DNA from: Verrucomicrobiota bacterium | Lineage (GTDB): Bacteria > Verrucomicrobiota > Verrucomicrobiia > Opitutales > Opitutaceae | Assembly (NCBI GenBank): GCA_023433275.1 | Contig: JAEZDN010000130.1 | Span: forward strand, 1-64,000 | Reading direction: 5' to 3' | DNA length: 64,000 nucleotides | In this document: in pieces, positions 1 through 7,109 of the stretch | Layout of the letters: every line of letters begins with the position of its first letter | How positions within the stretch are numbered: the first letter of the stretch is position 1 | Notes under the pieces: model-generated | Seen by the model: only the letters and a program-made list of their open reading frames with translations | What the model was told of the DNA's origin: nothing | The model's database searches: none | Program-made: the position numbers and the translations under genes

Positions 1-123
1 CGCCGGCCCCACCTTCACCCCCGCGCAACCTGCCCCCGTGTTATCGCACCTCACCAATCGCGCCTCACAAATCGCAAATCATAAATTGTCTTACCCGCCC
101 TTCCCCGCCATAGATCGAAACGC

Positions 124-1062
124 ATGACCGACTCTTGGGACAGCCTGAAGGTACTCTCCGACCCGACCCGTCTGCGTTTGCTCGCCCTGCTTCTGAAGGA
201 GGAGCTCGCCGTAGCCGAACTCCAGGAAATCCTCGGCATGGGCCAATCCCGGATCTCATCCCAACTCGGCCTGCTGCGCCAGGCCGGCTTTGTGTCCGAT
301 CGTCGCGATGGCAAAAAGGCGTTCTACTCCCTTCGCTCATCCCTGGAACCCCGGAAGCTGGCGCTGTTGCGCGCAGCCTGCGAATCCGTCGCCGATCTCC
401 CCGAGTCCGCCGACGACCGCGCCAGCCTCGAGCGCACGCTCCTCAAGCGCCGCCAGCATTCCGAACAATATTTCAACCTGATCGCCGGCAAACTGGGCAA
501 GAATTACTGCCCCGGTCGCTCATGGGAGGCGCTCGGCCACCTCGCCCTCCGCCTGGTCCCCGCCATCACCGTGGCCGACCTGGGCGCGGGCGAGGGCTTG
601 GTTTCCCAACTGCTTGCCCGCCGCGCCGAACGCGTCTGGTGCATCGACAACTCGCCCAAGATGGTCGAGGTCGGCACCGAACTCGCGAAGAAAAACGGCC
701 TCGCCAACCTCAGTTACAAGCTGGGTGACATCGAACAGGTTCCCCTCCCGGACAAGTCCGTCGACCTCGCCATCCTGTCGCAAGCGCTGCACCACGCCAC
801 CCATCCCCAGTCCGCGGTCAACGAGGCCCACCGCATCCTGAAACCCGGCGGCCAGGTCCTCGTGCTCGACCTCAAGGAACACGATTTCGAAAAGGCGCGC
901 GATCTCTACGGGGACCTCTGGCTTGGATTCAAGGAAAGCGCCCTCCATGGCTTCCTCAAGTCCGCCGGTTTCCAGAAAGTGGACGTGACCCAGGTGTCCC
1001 GCGAGGAGAAGGAGCCGCATTTCGAGACCCTCCTCGCCAGCGGCGTGAAGGGCGGCCGGTAG
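124..1062 (+). CDS. ArsR-family regulator fused to SAM-dependent methyltransferase
   Basis: This 312-aa protein has two parts. Residues about 5-75 form a winged-helix ArsR-type DNA-binding domain (LSDPTRLRLLALL, then QSRISSQLGLLRQAGFV). Residues about 140-300 form a class I methyltransferase with the SAM-binding motif VADLGAGEG and a downstream acidic IDNSPKM strand. The ELCVCDL arsenic/metal-binding motif of classical ArsR is absent; the equivalent stretch reads ELAVAELQ, so metal sensing is unlikely. Fusions of this kind are known and often lie near methionine/SAM-cycle genes, but no such gene is visible in this window. A role as a SAM- or metabolite-linked regulator is inference. The ATG is chosen because the ArsR domain begins a few residues later. 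The 123 bases upstream show no other gene. Confidence 0.85.
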   Translation: MTDSWDSLKVLSDPTRLRLLALLLKEELAVAELQEILGMGQSRISSQLGLLRQAGFVSDRRDGKKAFYSLRSSLEPRKLALLRAACESVADLPESADDRASLERTLLKRRQHSEQYFNLIAGKLGKNYCPGRSWEALGHLALRLVPAITVADLGAGEGLVSQLLARRAERVWCIDNSPKMVEVGTELAKKNGLANLSYKLGDIEQVPLPDKSVDLAILSQALHHATHPQSAVNEAHRILKPGGQVLVLDLKEHDFEKARDLYGDLWLGFKESALHGFLKSAGFQKVDVTQVSREEKEPHFETLLASGVKGGR

Positions 1063-1070
1063 CACGCGGA

Positions 1071-1154
1071 ACCGCCTGAAAACTGGCCGCCACCGCGCTC
1101 GGTCCGTCGGCCGCTACCCTCCAATACCTGGAGGGCCGAGCTCCCGCGAGGCCT
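1071..1154 (+). repeat. REP-like repeat, copy A
   Basis: An 84-bp unit beginning ACCGCCTGAAAAC and ending GAGCTCCCGCGAGGCCT. It recurs at 1219-1302 with only scattered differences. The core GGGCCGAGCTCCCGCGAGG is also found, inverted and direct, downstream of the transposase gene. Its position next to a Y1 transposase marks it as a REP/RAYT-type repeat. Confidence 0.75.
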
Positions 1155-1218
1155 CTTCATCCTGACCCTTTTCCAAGCCACGGGAAACCGGCCCACCTTT
1201 CGCCAACCGCAAACGGCA

Positions 1219-1302
1219 ACCGCCTGAAAACAGGCCACCACCGGGCTCGGTCCATCGTCCGCCATCCCCCAGTACCTGGAGGGCCGAGCTCCCGCGAGGC
1301 CT
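1219..1302 (+). repeat. REP-like repeat, copy B
   Basis: Second direct copy of the 84-bp repeat, ending a few bases before the transposase start. Copies A and B fill most of the 246-base gap between the methyltransferase gene and the transposase, and I see no other gene there. Confidence 0.75.
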
Positions 1303-1308
1303 TGGGTT

Positions 1309-1797
1309 ATGGATCCCGCCACCCCTCATCCCGAACGAAAACGCCCGGCCCACTTCCCTACCCATAAGTCTGGGAATCGTGCCATCATCATTTTCCTGAC
1401 CGTGTGCACCCGAAATCGCCGGCAACTTCTGGCCTCGCCGGATGCCCATCGTCTCCTGGTTTCAGCCTGGTCACGAGCGACCCACTGGCTTGTCGGCCGA
1501 TATGTCATCATGCCGGATCACATTCATCTCTTTTGTTCGCCCTCACTCCTGCCAACCCATCCCTTGGCCTTGTGGGTGACCTATTGGCAAAACTTAGTCA
1601 CTCGCGACTGGGCTCGGCCGGAAGAAAGGCCGCTTTGGCAAAAGGACTATTGGGATCGCCAGCTTCGCACGGATGACTCTTACACCAAGAAATGGAATTA
1701 CGTGCGTAACAACCCCGTAAGACACAAATTCTCCGCAACCCAAGTCGACTGGCCATACCAGGGTGAACTCAACTCCTTGTCGTGGCACCGTCGTTGA
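1309..1797 (+). mobile_element. REP-associated tyrosine transposase (RAYT, Y1/IS200-like)
   Basis: The 162-aa product has the HUH nuclease signature PDHIHLF and a C-terminal YTKKWNYVRNNP segment, which supplies the catalytic tyrosine typical of Y1 transposases. Length and motifs fit the REP-associated branch (TnpA_REP) rather than IS200/IS605 itself. It is flanked on both sides by the GGGCCGAGC..CGCGAGG repeats, its expected substrates. These enzymes nick single-stranded REP DNA and are thought to spread REPs. No second ORF (TnpB) accompanies it. The frame is intact, so it may be functional. Confidence 0.88.
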
Positions 1798-1799
1798 AC

Positions 1800-1870
1800 G
1801 GCCTCGCAGGAGCTCGGCCCTCCATTTTGGATACAGTCCACGGGTGGCGGGCCGAGCTTCCGCGAGGCCT
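1800..1870. repeat. Inverted REP pair (BIME-like hairpin)
   Basis: GGCCTCGCAGGAGCTCGGCCC at the left is complementary, with small mismatches, to GGGCCGAGCTTCCGCGAGGCC at the right (each about 20 bases), separated by about 28 bases. The transcript could fold into a long hairpin. It lies between the convergent transposase and rpoZ genes and could also stop transcription from both sides (inference). Confidence 0.7.
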
Positions 1871-1899
1871 TGGGTCACCGCTCCAACACGCCTTCACCC

Positions 1900-2106
1900 T
1901 CAGCGCGTATCCAAGCCCAGCTCGTAACTGATCTTGCCTTCGGAAATCTCGCGCAGAGCAATATCCTCGGGGGAAAGCTTCTCGAGCGATTCGACCAGCG
2001 GCCGGCTGCCCCGGCGCAGTTGCTTCGCGCGGCGCGACACCACATTCACCAGAACGTAAGGATCGGAAATGACTTTGGTGGCGGCGTACAGGTAATCGTC
2101 TCTCAT
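1900..2106 (-). CDS. rpoZ: DNA-directed RNA polymerase subunit omega
   Basis: A 68-aa protein with the omega signature VLVNVVSRRAKQL near its middle and the EDIALREISEGK segment near its C-terminus. Omega binds the beta-prime subunit and assists RNA polymerase assembly. The length is typical of short bacterial omegas. The ATG overlaps the stop of a 46-codon ORF upstream (ATGA), which suggests translational coupling. Confidence 0.9.
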   Translation of the reverse strand: MRDDYLYAATKVISDPYVLVNVVSRRAKQLRRGSRPLVESLEKLSPEDIALREISEGKISYELGLDTR

Positions 2107-2243
2107 GAGTCGGACCGTCTAAAAGCGAATCCACCAAACACGACGCCCTTCAGCAGCATCGCGGAGCCGCTGACCTCGTAAACGAGGCTGCACCCCACCC
2201 GCACCGTGATATCGAGCTTTGGCGAGGGAGGGGGATTCGCCAT
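2103..2243 (-). CDS. Small ORF (46 aa) coupled to rpoZ, possible truncated transglutaminase-like N-terminus
   Basis: Reading the minus strand from ATG at 2243 gives 46 residues that include RVGCSLVYEVSGSAMLL and end at a TGA overlapping the rpoZ ATG. This segment resembles the first strand of transglutaminase-like (COG1305) proteins, which often begin with a VGxELVYxxxxPxPxLL pattern, but everything after it, including the catalytic triad, is missing. It is either a remnant of such a gene, an unrelated small protein or a leader ORF for rpoZ. I cannot assign a function. Confidence 0.4.
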   Translation of the reverse strand: MANPPPSPKLDITVRVGCSLVYEVSGSAMLLKGVVFGGFAFRRSDS

Positions 2244-2325
2244 GGTGCCTCAAGGGGCTGCACAAAGCCGGCCAGCTATCGCATCAGCCGGCGGGAGGGC
2301 CCGCGTCCTGCGAGCCGGCCGATAC

Positions 2326-4089
2326 TCACTCCGCCTTCATCCGCTCGTCGTAAAACGCCTCCACGAGCGCGTAGGTCTTCCTGGCATCCGTTTGCTTGAG
2401 CGCCTCCTCCGCCAGTTTCCTGGCATCGCTCATTTTCATCGCACGAACCAGGTAACGGACGGAAGGCACCAGGGTCGGCGTCAGGCTCAGTTCGTCGACC
2501 CCCAACCCCAGCAGCAAGGGCGCATAAAGGGCATCGCCGGCCATTTCCCCGCACACGCTGACTTTCAGGCCCCGGGCATGGCCGGTATCCACGATTTGCT
2601 TGAGCGTGCGCACGACTGCCGGGTGCGTCGGGTCGTAAAGGTGGGCGATCCGGCTGTTGCCGCGATCGATGGCCAGCAGGTATTGGATGAGGTCGTTCGT
2701 GCCGATGCTGAAGAAATCGCTCTTCTCAGCCAGCACGTCACCCGCGATGGCCGCGCTGGGAATCTCAATCATGGTGCCAACCTTCACCTGCGCGTCGAAG
2801 GACTGGCCCCGCTGCCTCAGCTCATCCTTGGCTTCCTCGAGCAACGCGTTGGCCCGCTCGAGTTCCTCCGGGCCGCTGATCATCGGGTACATCACCTCCA
2901 CCTTGCCATGCGCGCTGGCGCGCAGGATGGCCCGGAGCTGGTCCTTGAACATCACCGGGTTTTCCAAGCACATGCGGATCGCGCGGAACCCCAGGAACGG
3001 GTTCGCCTCCGGTCCGATCAATTCCGGATCGCCCGGCAGCGGCTTGTCGCCTCCCACGTCGAGCGTGCGGATCGTCACCGGGGCGGGGGCCAGCCCGGCC
3101 ACGATTTCCTTGTAAGCGGTGTACTGCTGTTCCTCGGTTGGCACCTTGGTCGAGGAAAGAAACAGGAATTCCGTGCGGTAAAGCCCCACGCCCGCCGCCC
3201 GGTATTGCTGCACCAGCGCGATCTCGTCCGGCTTCTCGATGTTGGCCCGGAGCGTGACCGCCACGCCGTCCAGCGTTTCCGCCGGCAGGTCGTTGACCAG
3301 CATCAGCCGCGATTCGAAAGTCTGCTTGGCCTTCTGGATCTTGCCGTAGCGGAACAGGGTTTGCTCCGTCGGGTTGATGACGATCGCGCCGTCGTAGCCA
3401 TCCACCAGGAGCCAGTCCCCATCCTTCAGTTTGGTGGTGAGATCCGCGGCCCCCACCACGGCGGGGATCTTCATCGAGCGCGCCACGATCACGGCATGGC
3501 TCGTGCGGCTGCCGGCATCGGTCACGATGCCGAGTGCGGCGCTGCGATCGATGCCCGCGGCCTCGGAGGGCGAGATGTCGTTCGCCACGATGATCCGCTT
3601 GTCCACCAGCTCCGTCAGGCTGCCCGCGGTCTGGCCGAGCAGCACGTGCAGGACACGCTTCGCCACATCCTTGATGTCCGCCGCGCGCTCGCGCAGGTAC
3701 TCGTCGTCGATCTCCGCAAAGGCCTGGATGTACCGCTGCGCGACCGCATTGAAGCAGGTCTCGATGTTCAGCCCGCTTTTCTGGAAATCCCGGATCGTCT
3801 CCCCGATCAGCGCCTGGTCCTCCAGGACCATCTGGTGCGCATCGAAGATCAGCGCCTCCTCCTCACTGAGGTTTTTCGTGACTTGCTCCTGAATCCGCGC
3901 GATCTGCTGCCGGGTGGTGATCAACGCCTGCTCAAACCGCGCGATCTCGGCCACCCGCTTGTCCGGATCCACCTTGTAGCGCGGGATTTCCAACTCGCTC
4001 TGCAGGTATAAAAACACCCTCCCATAGGCGATGCCCTTGGAAGCGGCGAGGCCTTGGATCGTGATTTCGCTTTTGGCGGAGTTCGGCAT
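2326..4089 (-). CDS. ptsI: Phosphoenolpyruvate-protein phosphotransferase (PTS enzyme I)
   Basis: A 587-aa cytoplasmic enzyme that transfers phosphate from PEP to HPr. The N-terminal domain carries the phospho-histidine region SRTSHAVIVAR (the usual first residue G is S here). The C-terminal PEP-binding TIM barrel shows LYRTEFLFL, a GFRAIRMCLE arginine segment and the signature VSVCGEMAGD, which holds the catalytic cysteine. An upstream in-frame start would add 32 residues and reduce the gap to ispE. The ATG at 4089 (MPNSAKSEI) is chosen because enzyme I homology begins right after it. No HPr or sugar-specific EII gene is nearby, so the role may be regulatory (inference). It probably shares a transcript with ispE, 41 bases upstream. 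Confidence 0.95.
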   Translation of the reverse strand: MPNSAKSEITIQGLAASKGIAYGRVFLYLQSELEIPRYKVDPDKRVAEIARFEQALITTRQQIARIQEQVTKNLSEEEALIFDAHQMVLEDQALIGETIRDFQKSGLNIETCFNAVAQRYIQAFAEIDDEYLRERAADIKDVAKRVLHVLLGQTAGSLTELVDKRIIVANDISPSEAAGIDRSAALGIVTDAGSRTSHAVIVARSMKIPAVVGAADLTTKLKDGDWLLVDGYDGAIVINPTEQTLFRYGKIQKAKQTFESRLMLVNDLPAETLDGVAVTLRANIEKPDEIALVQQYRAAGVGLYRTEFLFLSSTKVPTEEQQYTAYKEIVAGLAPAPVTIRTLDVGGDKPLPGDPELIGPEANPFLGFRAIRMCLENPVMFKDQLRAILRASAHGKVEVMYPMISGPEELERANALLEEAKDELRQRGQSFDAQVKVGTMIEIPSAAIAGDVLAEKSDFFSIGTNDLIQYLLAIDRGNSRIAHLYDPTHPAVVRTLKQIVDTGHARGLKVSVCGEMAGDALYAPLLLGLGVDELSLTPTLVPSVRYLVRAMKMSDARKLAEEALKQTDARKTYALVEAFYDERMKAE

Positions 4090-4130
4090 GCAGCGGCGCT
4101 GCGCAATTAACGATCTCGCGCCATACCCGG

Positions 4131-5030
4131 TCAATGCGGAAACGGGGCGAGACGAGCCTCCTGCACGAACGCGGACGTACCCCACCGCTCGCGGATCGCC
4201 GCCACGAGCGGCGCCGCATCCAATCCCGCGGGCAACAGCGCAAAACAGGCGCTCCCGCTGCCACTCATTCCCGCCGCCACCCCGAATTCCCGGCGCAGGG
4301 CCGCCAGCATCAGCGGCAAAGGCACATACTTTTCAAAAGCCGCCGGCTCCATGTTATTGAACAACAAATCCTCGGCTGGCGCCCCGCCGTCGCGCCATTC
4401 CGCGAGCCGCCGCTCGGCGTCCGACGCAGGCAAATAATCCGTGCCGCGCGCCACCATCCGCCCATATGCCCACGGGGTCCCGATGCCAAAACTCGGCTTG
4501 AAAACGAGCACCCGGCGGTTCCGCATCCGCGCCACTGCTCCCTCCGGCAGGGCCTCTATCCGCTCCCCGCGCCCCCGCATCACCACGGGGGCGTTCATCA
4601 GGAACAACGCGCAATCCGATCCCAGCGTCGCCGCCACTTCCGCAAGCCGCGTTTCCCCCAGCCGGCCGCCGGCCAGCTGGTTCAGCAACCGCAACGCGGC
4701 CACGCCATTGCTGCTCCCGCCGCCCAAGCCCGCCCCCGGCGGCACTCGCTTGGTGAGGCGAAATCGGACCGCGCCCTCCCACCCTGTCGCCGCCGCAAAG
4801 GCTTCCGCCGCCCGCAACACCAGGTTCGAGCCATCGACCGGCACCTCCGGACGATCACATTCCAACGAGAACGGTCCCTCCCCTGCCTCCGACCCGCACA
4901 ACTCCGCTGCCAGGTCATCACCAAAATCCAGGGGCGCAGCTACCGAGACGAGGTCGTGAAAGCCGTCCGAACGCCGGCCCGTGATGGCCAGGAACAGATT
5001 GATCTTTGCGGGGGAAAATACCGTTGCCAC
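4131..5030 (-). CDS. ispE: 4-diphosphocytidyl-2-C-methyl-D-erythritol kinase
   Basis: GHMP-family kinase of the MEP isoprenoid pathway, phosphorylating CDP-ME on the 2-hydroxyl. The N-terminal FSPAKINLFL and the glycine-rich ATP loop PPGAGLGGGSSNG are diagnostic, and the C-terminal SGSGSACFAL motif is present. The frame is open to a GTG at 5069. The GTG at 5030 is preferred because IspE proteins usually have about five residues before SPAK and an AGGA precedes it; this gives 299 aa. ispD and ispF are close by on the opposite strand, so three MEP steps are clustered here. It is divergent from pyrF. Confidence 0.93.
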   Translation of the reverse strand: MATVFSPAKINLFLAITGRRSDGFHDLVSVAAPLDFGDDLAAELCGSEAGEGPFSLECDRPEVPVDGSNLVLRAAEAFAAATGWEGAVRFRLTKRVPPGAGLGGGSSNGVAALRLLNQLAGGRLGETRLAEVAATLGSDCALFLMNAPVVMRGRGERIEALPEGAVARMRNRRVLVFKPSFGIGTPWAYGRMVARGTDYLPASDAERRLAEWRDGGAPAEDLLFNNMEPAAFEKYVPLPLMLAALRREFGVAAGMSGSGSACFALLPAGLDAAPLVAAIRERWGTSAFVQEARLAPFPH

Positions 5031-5107
5031 AGGTCCTAGGCCTAACCGCGTTCCCTCTCGAATAAACACAAATTCCCGCCCCGGGGCTCCGTTTGTTTTA
5101 ATCTTCT

Positions 5108-5137
5108 ATTCGGGTCCATTCGTGTGCATTCGTGGGG
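5108..5137 (+). repeat. Three tandem 10-mers in the pyrF leader
   Basis: ATTCGGGTCC, ATTCGTGTGC and ATTCGTGGGG follow one another directly. The last unit supplies the GGGGG that acts as ribosome binding site for the pyrF ATG at 5145. The ATTCGTG theme resembles short dispersed repeats I associate with Verrucomicrobia and Planctomycetes genomes (recollection, not checked). Confidence 0.5.
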
Positions 5138-5144
5138 GTCGAAA

Positions 5145-5843
5145 ATGCCCTGCGATCTGATCCTCGCCCTCGACGTTCCCACGCGGGAAGAAGCCGCGCC
5201 CATCCTCCGCCAGCTCCGCGGTCAGCTTCGCTGGGTGAAGCTCGGCCTGCAGATGTTCACCGCCTACGGCCCGAACTACGTCCGCGAGGTCGCCGGCATG
5301 GGATTCGACATCTTCCTCGACCTCAAGCTGCACGACATCCCCAACACGGTTGCCAAGGCCGTGGAATCCCTCGCGCCGATGCCCATCAAGATGCTCACCC
5401 TGCACACCTCGGGCGGGGCCGAGATGATGCGCGCGGCCGCCGCCGCCCAGCAAAAAACGAATCCCGACCTGCTGCTCCTCGGCGTCACGGTCCTGACCTC
5501 CACCGACGCGGCCGGCCTGCAGGAAATCGGCGTTACCGCCTCGCCGGCCGATCAGGTTGCCCGACTCGGAAAACTTGCCACCGATTCCGGTCTGCGCGGT
5601 CTGGTATGCTCACCCTTGGAAGTCGAACTCCTCCGCCGCTCCCTCCCCGCGTCCACCCAACTGGTCACCCCGGGCATTCGTCCCGCCGGTGAGGCTGGCG
5701 GTGACGACCAGAAACGCACCATGTCCCCCGCCGACGCCGCGCGCGCCGGATCGAGCTACATCGTCGTCGGCCGTCCCATCCTCAAAGCCGCCGACCCCGC
5801 CGCCGCCGCCCGCGCCATCCTCGCGGATCTCAACGGCGCCTAG
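5145..5843 (+). CDS. pyrF: Orotidine 5'-phosphate decarboxylase
   Basis: A 232-aa TIM-barrel enzyme converting OMP to UMP in pyrimidine synthesis. The N-terminal LILALDVP strand, the catalytic DLKLHDIPNTV motif (Asp-x-Lys-x-x-x-Asp) and the C-terminal phosphate-binding segments TPGIRP and VVGRPI are all present. The ATG at 5145 is chosen over an in-frame GTG at 5124, since GGGGG lies just upstream and homology starts immediately. ispD follows after about 50 bases on the same strand. Confidence 0.95.
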   Translation: MPCDLILALDVPTREEAAPILRQLRGQLRWVKLGLQMFTAYGPNYVREVAGMGFDIFLDLKLHDIPNTVAKAVESLAPMPIKMLTLHTSGGAEMMRAAAAAQQKTNPDLLLLGVTVLTSTDAAGLQEIGVTASPADQVARLGKLATDSGLRGLVCSPLEVELLRRSLPASTQLVTPGIRPAGEAGGDDQKRTMSPADAARAGSSYIVVGRPILKAADPAAAARAILADLNGA

Positions 5844-5892
5844 TCGTCAGTCCCGGGATTCCAAATCCCAAAACCCCAGCCCCCATCATTTC

Positions 5893-6573
5893 ATGAGCCG
5901 CACCGCCGTCATCCTCCTCGCCGCCGGCAGCGGTCGTCGCATGGGCGGCGCCGTGACCGACAAGATTCTCGCACCTCTCGGTGGCAAACCGGTCTTCGCC
6001 CACTCGGCAGCCGCCTTCGTGCTCAGTGGCGTCGCCGACTTCTTCGTCGTCACCTACCGTGACCAGGCCCAGCTGGTCGGCCTCTCGGCCTACGCTCCGA
6101 CGCCCAGCGTGTTCGTGCGCGGCGGCGCCGAGCGACAGGATTCGGTCGCCGCCGCCCTCGCCGAACTGCCCGACGATATCAGTCACGTCTTCATCCACGA
6201 CTGCGCCCGCCCCTTGGTGCGCGCCGAGCAACTGGGCGCACTCTACAAGATCGTCCGTCGCGAACATGCTGTTGTCCTCGCCCACCGCGTCACCGATACG
6301 ATCAAGGAACATCGCGGCGAGGGCCGCCTGCGCACCCTCGATCGGCGCAACCTCTGGGCCATGGAGACCCCTCAGGTGTTCGACCGCGAGTTGATCACCC
6401 GCGCGTATGCCAGGGTCGCCGCGCGGAAGCTTTCCATCACCGACGACGCCGCTGCAGTGGAGGCGCTGGGCCGCCCCGTTGCCCTGCTCGAGAATCCCCA
6501 CCCGAATCCCAAGCTCACGTCCCCGGCGGACTTGGCCTACCTCGAGTTCCTCCTCTCCGAGCTCAAGGCTTAG
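5893..6573 (+). CDS. ispD: 2-C-methyl-D-erythritol 4-phosphate cytidylyltransferase
   Basis: A 226-aa nucleotidyltransferase that couples CTP to MEP. It shows the CTP-binding loop LLAAGSGRRMG, the DCARPLVR motif, VTDTIKE and the C-terminal METPQVF..ITDDAAAVE signature of the IspD family. The frame stays open far upstream, but the ATG at 5893 begins the conserved N-terminus MSRTAVILLAAGSG. ispF starts 26 bases after its stop, so the two are probably co-transcribed. Confidence 0.95.
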   Translation: MSRTAVILLAAGSGRRMGGAVTDKILAPLGGKPVFAHSAAAFVLSGVADFFVVTYRDQAQLVGLSAYAPTPSVFVRGGAERQDSVAAALAELPDDISHVFIHDCARPLVRAEQLGALYKIVRREHAVVLAHRVTDTIKEHRGEGRLRTLDRRNLWAMETPQVFDRELITRAYARVAARKLSITDDAAAVEALGRPVALLENPHPNPKLTSPADLAYLEFLLSELKA

Positions 6574-6599
6574 GGCTCCAAGCTGGCCGCTCACCGCTC

Positions 6600-7082
6600 A
6601 TGCCCTCCTTCCGCATCGGACACGGCTACGACATTCACCGCACCATCACGGGCCGTCCGTTGGTGCTTGGCGGCGTGACCTTTGCCGCCGACTTCGGACT
6701 CGACGGCCACTCCGATGCCGATGCGCTCACCCACGCCATTTGCGACGCCCTGCTCGGCGCGGCCGGCCTGCCCGACATCGGCCACTTCTTTCCCAACACC
6801 GACCCCGCGTACAAGAATGCCGACTCGCAGGTTTTGCTTCAGCAGGTGATCTCGTCCCTGCGCGAACGCGGCTGGGCGCCCGTCAATATCGACGCCTCCC
6901 TCATCGCCGAGAAGCCGAAGATCGCCCCGCACCTCGCCGAAATGAAGGCCGTCCTCGCAAAATCCACCGGCCTCCCCGTCGAGGCCGTGGGCCTCAAGGC
7001 CACGACGAACGAGGGCAGCGACGACATCGGCCGCGGTCTCGCCATCGCCGCCCACGCCGTGGCCCTGATCCAGAAACTGTAA
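6600..7082 (+). CDS. ispF: 2-C-methyl-D-erythritol 2,4-cyclodiphosphate synthase
   Basis: A 160-aa zinc enzyme forming MEcPP from CDP-ME 2-phosphate. The N-terminal RIGHGYDIHR supplies two metal ligands (Asp and His), and SDADALTHAICDALLGAAGLPDIG and TNEGSDDIGRG are family signatures. The length matches the family exactly. It follows ispD and completes the ispE/ispD/ispF cluster. Confidence 0.97.
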   Translation: MPSFRIGHGYDIHRTITGRPLVLGGVTFAADFGLDGHSDADALTHAICDALLGAAGLPDIGHFFPNTDPAYKNADSQVLLQQVISSLRERGWAPVNIDASLIAEKPKIAPHLAEMKAVLAKSTGLPVEAVGLKATTNEGSDDIGRGLAIAAHAVALIQKL

Positions 7083-7109
7083 CCGCGGTTCTCTGCCCGC
7101 GTCCGGCCA

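Noticed and set aside
2287..2319. GCCGGC inverted repeat after ptsI as a terminator
   Set aside because: The stem is only six bases with a long loop and no T-run follows on the minus strand.
2206..4011. 601-codon plus-strand open frame opposite ptsI
   Set aside because: It mirrors a fully conserved enzyme I gene; its translation is His/Arg-rich with no recognisable domain. Long antisense frames are expected at this G+C content.
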